Assembly (NCBI GenBank): GCA_037951165.1
Contig: JBBDHG010000160.1
Location: forward strand, 1,546,001 to 1,610,000
DNA from: Lophius americanus
Taxonomy: Eukaryota; Chordata; Actinopteri; Lophiiformes; Lophiidae
Direction: 5' to 3'
Length of the DNA: 64,000 bases
Shown: positions 54,841 through 64,000 of the stretch, one piece after another
Layout of the letters: every line of letters starts with the position of its first letter
Position numbering within the stretch: position 1 is the first letter of the stretch
Program-made: the position numbers and the translations under genes
The notes under the pieces: model-generated
Database searches by the model: none
The model's input: only the letters and a program-made list of their open reading frames with translations
Told to the model about the DNA's origin: nothing

Positions 54841-56743
54841 CATCAGGTCGCTGTCCTTTTACAAAAAGAACAATACAAGACCAGAAAGGGAAGAGCGTGA
54901 GGCCTTTTCTGCGCCCAGTAGTCTGATTGTGGTTTTAAGGTGACCAACTGTTGTTTTTTTTGAGTGTTATCTCCATCTCTGATTCAAAATCCAGGCACAT
55001 CTACTCGTCTTTTGTAAGCACAAGTTTTGTTCAGATTTTCATTAAATTTGGTGGAAAGATGGGCCCTTAGGAGGGGGAGCAGTTGATTAGATTCTGAGGC
55101 TTAATAGAAGGTGGTATGGAATTCTTATTTTAGTAATCCAAGTATACTGAAGCCATGACCTGACGCTTTTTTCCTACCCTAAGTACCGCCTTCAAATCAG
55201 GCCTGAAGCACCTTTATTCCATCCCTTCACACTAAATAAACACAGTGGAGGTGTACTGCAGGCTTTGAGTAAGCCCCCTTCTTATAAAACCGGGAGTAAC
55301 CGGACAATTTGAGCCCGATTCATACTTGCAGATGAGCCTCAGGACTGCCGGGCCGTTTTGACTGTGTCCGTCCTGTGTTGTTTGTCGTGTAGTGTATGGG
55401 GGGACATGAGGGCCAATTAGCAGCTCCAGAACAACCACGGGACCATCTGATGGTTTTCTGGCAGGGTCTCGACTCGGTCGGCTGAGGTCGGCGCCTTCTT
55501 TTCTCACTGCGCCTGTGAGAAGTGGCTACTGGGCTTCCGAGTGGCCATGGTCACACGACGCATTGTGTGGATAATAAATCATAAGTAGTCATGAAGTAGA
55601 AAGAGCAGTTTGTGGCTGGTAGCAGTAGAACAGCAAGGACAAACAAGAAATGTTCACAGCTGTCAGAGCGCTGCTTTCTATCAAGTTAACGCTCTATACA
55701 GTCAAACGTATCTCGTTTACCTCAGATGCTCTCTAATAAATAAAAAATGGACTAGCCATACTGTTCACGGCGTTCTAGACTCCCAAAAGTCCAGATACGT
55801 CGGCCCCTTTTTTTAAAAAAAAGGTGTTTTGCCACACATGATATTAGAAAATAATCGAGACTGGACCTGCCAGGCGTACAGCATGGGTTGACGTACAGCA
55901 TGGGTCCGATCTGCTGTTCCTAACAGAGGGGGATGACGCCCATCGCTTACTCTCCCGGTGATTCTGCACAAGGAGTCACGCTCGCAGCCTTCCGGTTCAT
56001 TGTCAGTCAGTCCATTAAGGCCACCAGGGCCTCATAATGACTCATTGTTCAGGGATAGCGGGTCACCGATGGCCACGGCTGATAGTGTCTCTTTGGTTGA
56101 ACAGAAAGTCTTTTGATTTACATCAGGCTCGTCCCTGCAGCCACCTATGTCCCCACACTGGTGACAAAAGAGTGATGCACACCCTGATTCTCAGCCCAAA
56201 GACTGATTGATCTCATTCGACCTAGATACCGGCAGAAGAGAGACATTATTACCTTTGTTCGGGAGCACAGTGGCACCTTTCAAAGGAGCACGGAGGAGGG
56301 CGAAGCAACTCACTGGGAGTGTGTGTGTTTGCCTTTGACTGAGACGTTTGATGACTACTCCTGCACAGAAGTGGTTTGGAAGGGAAAAAGGTAGACATAA
56401 AGTCTGCACAAATCTGATTCCCACATAAAGAGGGAATAAGCTGCGATGACATATTAATGTTGATCCCGGCTGGAACGCTTTTGTTCTCTTTTGATTTGAA
56501 TATTACCGTATGATTTCTTTCTCCCGTCACATTCCCTTTGCTGTGGTTGGATTTTTCTCTGTAAAGGAGTCGCCCATTTTCACCCTTGTGTCTCACGGAG
56601 GATATTTCTGAACTTTCTTTATTTTTTGGAGAGGTGCTGCATTTCGCGGGGCCATTTTGTCATTCCAGCCTCAGATCCTCCCCCATAGGAAATATTTGAA
56701 TGCAATATAGGGTTGATTAAATATCCAATATCTAATATATTTA

Positions 56744-56744
<1 letters not shown>
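54841..56744. other. Non-coding stretch, no gene recognised
   Basis: Mostly unique. GGCGTACAGCATGGGT and GACGTACAGCATGGGT form a 19-bp offset direct repeat near 55873-55906. No gene identified. Confidence 0.4.

Positions 56745-56797
<53 letters not shown>
56745..56797. repeat. (TA)n microsatellite, about 53 bp
   Basis: Longest pure TA run in the window. It directly abuts the interspersed repeat that follows. Confidence 0.95.
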
Positions 56798-56799
<2 letters not shown>

Positions 56800-57005
56800 T
56801 CTTCTTCATCTTTCGGCTTTTCCTCTTTGGGGTCGCCCAAGTGGATCCCTGGTTTCCATCTATAGGTCGAAACTGCTGGCTCACCGAACCGTTTTGGAAA
56901 TCACTTTTGTGTTTCGCATATGGATTTGGCATAGGTTTTATATCTGATGACCTTCCTTACGGGACCAACCCCAATTATCCCGGCTTCGGACCTGCAATAG
57001 ATTAG
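56798..57005. repeat. Common teleost interspersed repeat (unclassified)
   Basis: CTTCTTCATCTTTCGGCTTT, TCCTCTTTGGGGTCGCCCAA, then ATCTGATGACCTTCCTTACG, GGACCAACCCCAATTATCCC and GGCTTCGGACCTGCA follow the frequent fish repeat TTTCGGCTTCTCCCTTTAGG ... GGATGCCCTTCCTGACGCAA ... TTATCCGGGCTTGGGACC. The family name was not recalled. The (TA)n tract may be its seed or tail. Confidence 0.65.
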
Positions 57006-59420
57006 GTAAACTGATTTGTGACCCCTTTGTGGCTGAGTTTATATATTTATATATATATATTTAAAAATATTTATTAATATCATACTATAATTAACTCAAT
57101 AGGCAAGTTTCTATCCATTCCAATGCGTAAATCACAGATCCTGTATTACATTTAATAAGTCAAGACAACTAATTTTACACATTGAGATCAAAATTTGTAA
57201 GGATAATATTAATTTTTTGTAGAACCTAATCAACAACGTTACATTTTTGAGGTATTATGGAATTGCAAAATGAAAACATGGGAAATACGTACTCCTTAGA
57301 AGAAAAGAAAAGTGGACATTAATTTGTAAATGGTGAAAAAAGCAAATAATGACCCATGTAATATGGTTTATATTTAACATAAAATACCTACAAATTCATA
57401 AATGTGGTCCATTTAATGTATTTCATTCCTCCTGTGATATTCATTTTACGGAGAAATGGGTCTTGGTTCTTATGGGCTGTTCTGTCAATATTTCACTGTG
57501 TGAACAGGATTTATCCTGATCCCATCTTAAGGTCAAAAATGTCTAAATTGAAACCGGTTCAAACTCAAATGTTTGATATGTTTGACTTTCATAAGAGAAC
57601 CATCATTCATTCCATGTTGTTCAGCTTCATCTTTTTCTTTTCTTCTTATTTCCTGTAACTGGATCATTTGAGATCTGGTGACATCTTTCACCCTTAACGG
57701 TGCCCGGTGTGTATTGGAGGACTCACCGGGGGGTTCTGATGTGGTTCAGGGTGCAACTCACCATCAAATGAGATGTAAGGGCTTCACGTCAGAAATGGTT
57801 TGGTTTCCAAGAATGTGAAATAATATTAATAATTGATATTTGAAGGCGGTTTTAGGAAGGGAATATTTCGTGTCCACAAAGAGAAGGTTTGGTTTAGTAG
57901 AAGCGGATTTCACGGATTGAAGCTGACTTTGTTATTGGAAGCGTAGTAATTCACACCCTGTCTGCTTTTTTTCCTGGAATAAAAACCTTACATTTCATTC
58001 CCGGTAGAACACAAATTCCGCTGGCTTTGAGTGGGAACAACTCTAAAAAAAAGAGGGTTCAGAGGTGAACCCTTGACATCGAAAAGCTCTCATCCAAAAA
58101 GCGAATGAGTGAAGGGGGTGTGCCCACTAAGATGTCAGCGCTGCTTCATTATTGATGGGATTTGGGCTCAGTAAATAGGTCTTAGGCCCATTTCCCATCC
58201 ACCGGCCCCGGGAGAACGGCTCCCATTTTGGAGAAATGTGAAAATGCAGCAGAGATCGAGCGATCTTTGAAGCGGAATCGCCGCGCAGCAGCGTCGACTC
58301 GCACCTTTTCTGATGTTATTCTACTGGGGTAATTAATAACCAGTGAAAAATTGCCGGCTGTGTATCACAATACTGAAAACTAATAATATTAGGCCAAGCC
58401 CAGACATATTCTTTTTGACTGTGACACATTTAATTTTATCCGAGTGTGAGAATGAAAGGCAGCAGAAACATAGAAAATAGCTAAAAGAAAGAACTCTCTA
58501 TGATGATGATAATAATAATAATAATTTAGGGAAATTGCAGCTGGCTTGCACATTCGCTTTGTAAAGTGCGATGGAAAGAGTGTTCCATTTTCTTTGGAAG
58601 TGAATTTGCCTGCAGTCGTCTGATGAGACGAGGGAAATGAGAGGACGGAAAGCCGCGGTTAGCAAATGAGAAACACCCCAAGGGAATCAGCGCCAGCCTC
58701 ACTTCACAGCAGGGGTCCCCAGAAGTTGAAGTGAGGGTATTACTTTTTAATGTTCACTTGTGTGACATTAAACTGCATTATTCAACAACAAGAGCATCTG
58801 CAAATGTTTGGTTTAGTGCTCTCCTTTGATAACACTCGTTCGAATAACCGGTCTAAACAAAGCTGGAAAGTTCACATCGTGACTCCCCAAGACTGAAGGT
58901 GGCCAATACGGAAAATACAAAGCAATGACTAAGTGAATAAATGCACTGGAAAAACATTTGATGTGCTTTATAAATTAGCAATACCTCAAGTTATTTACTG
59001 CATCCAAAGGTTTTTCTGCTTGAATTAATTGCGGCAATGAACATGTTTGTTGGCGAGCAAAGAAAAACAGCAGATGGCCGACAGCCTATTCGGTTTGCGA
59101 GGAAAGTATTTGGGAGGATTGTTGGGGGCGTGGAAGTTTGGCAACGGTGCCGCATGGTGTCATAGTGAAACCTGCACTTATGCTAATGTGATTCAGTCGG
59201 AGCTTTGAGGCTAATCGTGTAGTCGTGGTGGAGAAAACCAGAAAGTTTTGAACACTTTATATACACTCGTGGAAGACGGCATATACACCAATCAAAAAAA
59301 ACCTTGATACTAGTCACGATTCTAATGTTGTAATCTATCTGATTTGTTCATAGTACAACTGTCGTAATATATCGGAATGATTCCTTCTTTGGACTTTCCT
59401 CATTTGCCCCATCTCAACAA
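57006..59420. other. Mostly unique non-coding DNA
   Basis: 57036-57100 is TA-rich. 58501-58526 is a GAT/AAT triplet tract. 58080-58700 is unique and moderate in GC and may be regulatory. The 84-codon frame at 57404-57658 has no recognisable domain. Confidence 0.4.
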
Positions 59421-59424
59421 AAAT

Positions 59425-59512
59425 TGATATTGTCATGGCTTGATTATTGGGTCAGAACATCTTAAGAGCTGCAGGTCTTGTTAGCTGTTCCCGGTTTTCA
59501 GAGGTTAGCCAT
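59425..59512 (+). repeat. Tc1-like transposase-coding fragment
   Basis: TTGTCATGGCTTGATTATTG, GGTCAGAACATCTTAAGAGC, TGCAGGTCTTGTTAGCTGTT and CCCGGTTTTCAGAGGTTAG match the helix-turn-helix coding block of the Tc1-like family described at 46947-48196. The rest of the element is absent and a Rex3-like fragment begins at once. Confidence 0.75.
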
Positions 59513-59513
59513 C

Positions 59514-59725
59514 TATTGATCCGTCCATGCATCTATTTTCTCCACCTATCCATAGTCCCTCTCCTCAGCAAACCTCTCCAGCTCATCCTAGGCGAATCCC
59601 AGTAGAATGTCTCCAGCGAGTTCTGGGCCAGCCCCAGGGATCGCGTCCCATTCGGATGTTACTGGAAATAACCAGGAACATCCGATGGGACATTTGGAAC
59701 ATCCAAATGAGTTGAGGCCCCCCCT
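59514..59725 (-). repeat. Rex3/RTE-like LINE 3' region
   Basis: GATCCGTCCATGCATCTATT, CTCTCCAGCTCATCCTAGG, TCTCCAGCGAGTTCTGGGCC, CATCCGATGGGACATTTGG and AATGAGTTGAGGCC follow the order of the fish repeat that ends in (ATCC)n-ATTTTCTTCCGC. It is diverged and 5'-truncated. Confidence 0.65.
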
Positions 59726-59947
59726 TTGGTGGGTCTGCTTGTATTCTTGAACTCGTTCTTTTGGTAACTACCTAGAACTCACAAACGTAGTTGAGATAGG
59801 TGGGATTGAACACGTATGGACAATCCCACATATCCCACATAAAGGCCTCCAATGTGTTAACTACAAATAAAACATGGGGTTTTGCATGAGTGTAACTGAG
59901 TGAAGAGCTTCTTCATCTGTTTCATTTCTCTCTTTTCTTATCTTGTA

Positions 59948-59972
59948 CCCACCCCCACCCCACCCCACCCAC
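59948..59972 (-). other. G-quadruplex candidate (G-rich on - strand)
   Basis: The + strand ACCCACCCCCACCCCACCCC followed by ACCC gives five or more G-runs of three or more on the - strand with loops of one base. Confidence 0.8.
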
Positions 59973-59974
59973 CT

Positions 59975-61310
59975 ACGCAGGAAGGTAGAGCTCAACCTGA
60001 CTACTGAAAGAATGGAGGTGCAGCACTCCACTCCACTCCACTAACCCTAACCCTGGTATATTTACAAGTATATCAGGATTTCAGATTTTTTTTTGTTTGT
60101 TGCCGATGCATCGTGTGGGCTTTTCCTCACCGCGGCTCGGCCTTGGTCCAAACCTGGCGTGAAAATTAGATGTTTCTACATTACCTAGAGCAGAAATGGA
60201 AAGGGAAAAAAGGGATCTGTTGCCGGATTGGTGGAACAGCACATGTCGACCCCCCCCCCCCCTCTCTCTCTAAGCATTATATATTTCACTCTCATCTCGA
60301 AAAGCTGCAGCATGCTTATCGCTCACACCGCGAAAAGGATTTAAAGAGAGAGAGCTTTGTTGGACATATTGAGCTTTTCATGTTTCACAATGAAATATTG
60401 CGAGAGTTTTTTTTTTCAAGAGCCGCCTCGAGCCATGTTTTACCAGAGCGCTGCTCTCTTTTTACCAGGAAAGTTGTCTCTCACAGAACTCATTTGATGC
60501 ACCCGTACTCTTTTGTCTACTCAAGTCAGGAGGAGTGTCTTTAAATCTGTTCTATTCTCCCCCCTACAGTACGTGCATCACCTGTCTAGACGTCTCCAGC
60601 CTTTGAGAGGCTCCACGAGCAAAACGGATAATTCAGGCAGCTGTGAGGCAGCCAGGCACAACAAGATATGTCACTCCTGGAAGGTTTCAATGCTAGGGCC
60701 ATTTTGCCTTGTTTTTTTCCCCCCCATGTTAATCTGTCATTCACATGATCCCTGGCAACGGGTTTTTTACTCACAGAGGACAGAGTCAGACACAGCTCAG
60801 TAATAACTGCATACGCCCCAGCTATCATGTGTAAAATCTCTCGGTGGAAACTGGCCGTTTCCCATTATCTTAGCCTCGGATGTATCTGATCTCCGACCAT
60901 CTTCCTCCTCCCTCCCATGTAATAGTTTTCCTGTAGGATGGAGATGACTGATGCGTTATGTACTTAATGTCCTCGCCATGAAAAAAGAAAACTAATGAAA
61001 AAAATATTTTGATGCATATTTCATTCCGTGTATCAATTTAATATTGCAGTCTCTCTAAATTTTTTCCCCTCAAGCCTGTTTTTTAAAAGTAATAAAAAGG
61101 AATTTCACTGAAATTCATTTTAGAGCAAAATCACTCAACTTTTTCTTTTTTTTGTCTTGAAGCATGATTTAAGAAATTGATTTGTTCCTTATTCGACTTT
61201 TAGTTACATAATTCTGATTAGTAAGTCCTGATAGGCTTCAATATGGCAAAAAAAAAAGTCCTACTTATCGAATTGGACTTTCTCAATAGCCATGGTTGAC
61301 GTCTCCTCCT
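59975..61310. other. Non-coding stretch, no gene recognised
   Basis: Includes (CTCCA)n and two telomere-like CCCTAA words near 60025-60055, and a C-run at 60250-60262. The 124-codon frame at 60170-60544 has no recognisable domain and crosses the poly-C tract. Confidence 0.4.
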
Positions 61311-61311
61311 C

Positions 61312-61440
61312 AGTCTCCTCTTTGATTTGTGGTGTCCCACAGGTTTTCATCCTCGGCCCCTTACTTTTCAGCATAAACATGCTTTTACTGGGTCATATTA
61401 TCAACAGGATGAGCCAAATTTTTCAAAACGAAATCGTGCT
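61312..61440 (+). pseudogene. L2-type LINE reverse-transcriptase fragment
   Basis: The + strand reads ICGVPQVFILGPLLFSINML then LLGHII at about 61329-61405, close to the L2 consensus CGVPQGS-LGPLLFS-YMLPLG. The key Gly-Ser after Gln is mutated to Val-Phe. Frame and similarity fade after 61410. Dead copy. Confidence 0.85.
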
Positions 61441-61689
61441 CAACCAAACAGTTCAGCAGAAAATCTAAGGGTTATGGCAAACAGTTCTGTATAATTAATG
61501 GTGTTGTTATACCAGACATTCCACCAAGCTCTTTTCTCTCCTACACTTTACATATCTCTGTTTAAATTATGTCGTTACGTTATAAACAAGCTCCGTTTTT
61601 TTAGTGACATTGCGAAAGCGATCCGAAAATACTCATGTCATATACTAAATTTAGTTCACCCTTGTTTTCATTGTTGTTTTTTCAAGATC

Positions 61690-62225
61690 AGGCCCAATAC
61701 CGAATAGCCATGCAGGAAGTGGGGCCACGTCGTCACGCTTTCCATAAGAAATGTGTTTTTCCAGTTTAGACAGCAGCGGTTTAGTTTTCAGAAGATTGCG
61801 CCCAGTCACTTGTTTTCTAAAGTTTGCATTTTTAGGCCCACGAAAGGCGTTGTTCCATGAACAAAAAGCCAAACTGAAAACTAAAAGGTTGACTGTTTAC
61901 TGCGAAAATTGTTCCTCGTTGTCTCCATGTCCAGGCGACACGTTTAAGCTGAAAATGAAAAAACAATGCATTAATTGGGGGCATGTCGTCCCAACTGTAT
62001 TTCACCAGTTTGCACGGAAACAGTTCTCAAAGATTACACTCTGGATCTTTTTTCTTCAAAAGTTAGCATTTTCGAGGCCGAAGGATGCTGTTGTTGCCAG
62101 AACATAAGCCCAATACACAACAGAAGATTACTGCTAATGCAAAATCTGTTGGCGAATAAGCGCCGCCTTAATCATCCTCTTACAAGTGTTTCACAGCAGG
62201 AGACATGAAGCCTCTGAGCCAAATA
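61690..62225. repeat. Unclassified non-autonomous element, copy 1
   Basis: CCGAATAGCCATGCAGGAAG then TGGGGCCACGTCGTCACG (about 61699-61738) and later ATGTCCAGGCGACACG and AGATTACACTCTGGATC belong to a GC/CpG-rich fish repeat with decayed AACG-type words. Its right part, CTAATGCAAAATCTGTTGGC, CTTAATCATCCTCTTACAAG and GTTTCACAGCAGGAGACA, is repeated at 63700-63775. No transposase frame was seen. Confidence 0.6.
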
Positions 62226-63540
62226 TCAGTAACTGGGCAGACCGAGCGCTTCGTTCATTTCAAGTACCTACAAAGCTCGCTCAGCTAACCTTTTGAGTGT
62301 AATCCTGAAGTTTCGGAGTAGAATGAATCAAAGTAATCACACACCTGAAGTCCTGATTGAATAAATGTCTCTCCTGGGAAAGCATGAATAGCAACCAAGT
62401 GCCATGGAGAACGTCTGAAAACTAAAAATAGTCATTTTTTAGACATTTCCATTGGTTTGTTTACTCCTGCGTTTAAATATGCATAAGTCTAACCGACATG
62501 AATCTATTCAGTCTTCTTTTATCCTGGTGTGATGAGATGTTGCCCTCGGAACAGTTTTACCAACGCCCTGATTACATTTTAAAACATTGGTGTTTTCTGC
62601 TCCCGTCTGTTACTGAATAGTTCGGTAATCGTGTGCTTGGTTCATAACATCACCTGGAAGGAGATGCAGATAGATCCCTTAAGTTTCTTTCAGCTCTCAA
62701 TCAACGTCCTACTGATGTTCGGACATGTGCCATCCGAAGAACCTCAGCACGTAACGGCTTTCATGTCATAGCATCATGCTATCGAGTGAATGACGTCAGT
62801 AATGCAAAATTTTAGACTCGGCTTTGCATTGATTTCTGATGTAATCAAACTGCACAACTAATTAGCATCATATATATTTGAATGCAGCTTTTTTAATCGT
62901 GATGGTGATCCGGACCATCATTTTAATCCAGAATGTAGAAAAGTTTTAGTCGAAAGCAATTCCCCTTAAATTCTCTGCATTGCTTTAAAAAATGATGAAA
63001 TATTGGTTTTAAAATCATGATTTTTCTTTACTTTCCTGGGTTGCTTTCTAGCCTTTGTTTGTGTTCTGACTAAACCCTGACACATATTCTGATTGTTTGA
63101 GGCCCTGATACAAACACTTCGTCATCATCTGTTATTTGCTCCACAGGAGACGTTGACTTGTTTTCAGTGTTTGTTAGGAACACTCTAAAAGTTATGAACC
63201 AATTTCACTGATATTTGTTTGGAGAGGTGGTGTGTGGTTTAAAAATAACATCAACTTGATGGAGAAATTTTCTAAAAGTTTCTTAATCACTGTGGGATTG
63301 GGACAACTACAAAGTTTTTGCTTCTTACGTTAGGGTTAATGCCAACGATGCTTGACAAAAAGCATCTGCAGAGTGAGATCGCTATGACCTCTATTTTACA
63401 TTGAAATATAATATATATAAAAAAGTTACTGAGTTTGATCCTGACCAAAACCGGTATTGGTTTATTAACTCAAAGCATTAATGGTACCAGTATGATCCTG
63501 AATGCTCGGTTTTAATGGTCAAATAAGATATTATAAGGTC
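62226..63540. other. AT-rich non-coding stretch, no gene recognised
   Basis: Nothing identified. Short TA run near 63408-63420. Confidence 0.45.
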
Positions 63541-63544
63541 AGAT

Positions 63545-63785
63545 ATTTTTCCAACTCCGTTTTCTTAGAACGTAATAGTTTTGTCATGTCCAAAGAAGAG
63601 TTTTTGAACATTTTGAAAAAGATTACACTGTCAAACATTTGCCTTTTCATGCCCCCCAAAACTCTGTTCTCAGAATGAAAGACCAAACCGTCAAAAACAA
63701 TGACAGTCTTATGCAAAACCTGTTGCAAGCGGAACCATAATCATCCTCCTTAAAAGGGTTTCAGAGCAGGACACCAAAAGCGGTC
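63545..63785. repeat. Unclassified non-autonomous element, copy 2 (partial)
   Basis: AAAGATTACACTGTCAAAC, CTTATGCAAAACCTGTTGC, CATAATCATCCTCCTTAAAA and GGGTTTCAGAGCAGGACACC align in order with 62027-62205 in the same orientation, about 1.57 kb apart. Confidence 0.6.
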
Positions 63786-64000
63786 GGCCTACAATGAGCT
63801 ATATCGGCACAAATGTTATGTGTAGTACCGACAATTCCGCGCCATGTCATCATCACGAGATTTATCACACATCAAAGTCATATCTGGTTCCAAGCACTAT
63901 GCCAGACCTGGTTATCCAGCAGGAAATACACCATTATAGGATAACGTTATAATGCTGTGAGCGTTAATCATTTTTTCTTGAATGTCAAACTAATCTCATT

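Noticed and set aside
60030..60055. Interstitial telomere repeat
   Set aside because: Only two CCCTAA units are present, next to a CTCCA repeat. This is too short to claim.
1..64000. CRISPR array, bacterial operon, plasmid or viral genome
   Set aside because: No direct repeat-spacer pattern, no dense coding, and no viral genes. The tandem arrays are continuous repeats without unique spacers.

Overview
This 64 kb window looks like euchromatic, non-coding DNA from a ray-finned (teleost) fish nuclear genome. The evidence is its mixture of interspersed repeats: several Tc1-like DNA transposon fossils, hAT and other terminal-inverted-repeat (TIR) miniature elements, L2-type LINE reverse-transcriptase fragments, Rex3/RTE-like LINE 3' ends, a tRNA-like SINE fragment, long (TA)n and (GT)n microsatellites and two minisatellites. 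There is no operon structure and no dense coding. No host protein-coding exon could be recognised with confidence. The open frames are short, many lack an ATG, and most lie in repeats or on both strands of the same sequence.

Layout. 1-2450: AT-rich DNA, a small hairpin, and a 1.1 kb minisatellite (23-bp unit, about 48 copies) with higher-order duplication. 2450-6400: AT-rich DNA around a candidate conserved block at 4.45-5.07 kb. 6.4-9.6 kb: old LINE debris, including a head-to-tail triplication of one LINE fragment. 10.5-15.3 kb: mostly unique DNA with opposed G-/C-rich tracts. 15.3-23.2 kb: repeat-rich, with Rex3-like, Tc1-like and L2-like pieces, an unclassified repeat family marked by CTAGGGGGAG and AACGGTTG, and a perfect 26-bp inverted repeat with a 3-nt loop. 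23.2-31 kb: mostly unique. 31-33.4 kb: a SINE fragment and a Tc1 transposase pseudogene. 35.16-35.79 kb: a 48-bp tandem array. 36.9-37.3 kb: an AT-rich low-complexity block. 39.0 kb: a strong candidate recursive splice site on the + strand. 41.7-42.3 kb: an intact-ended hAT miniature element with a perfect 8-bp target duplication. 42.4-42.7 kb: a GC-rich candidate coding exon on the - strand. 45.6-50.6 kb: LINE, Tc1, hAT and miniature-element remnants around a possible conserved element. 50.6-64 kb: largely unique DNA with scattered fossils.

Interpretation (inference). The recursive splice candidate, the lack of exons and the blocks of unique AT-motif-rich sequence fit the inside of a very long intron, or a gene desert, next to a developmental or neuronal gene transcribed on the + strand. 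The host gene cannot be named from the sequence alone. The interspersed repeats are decayed, so none is expected to be autonomous.
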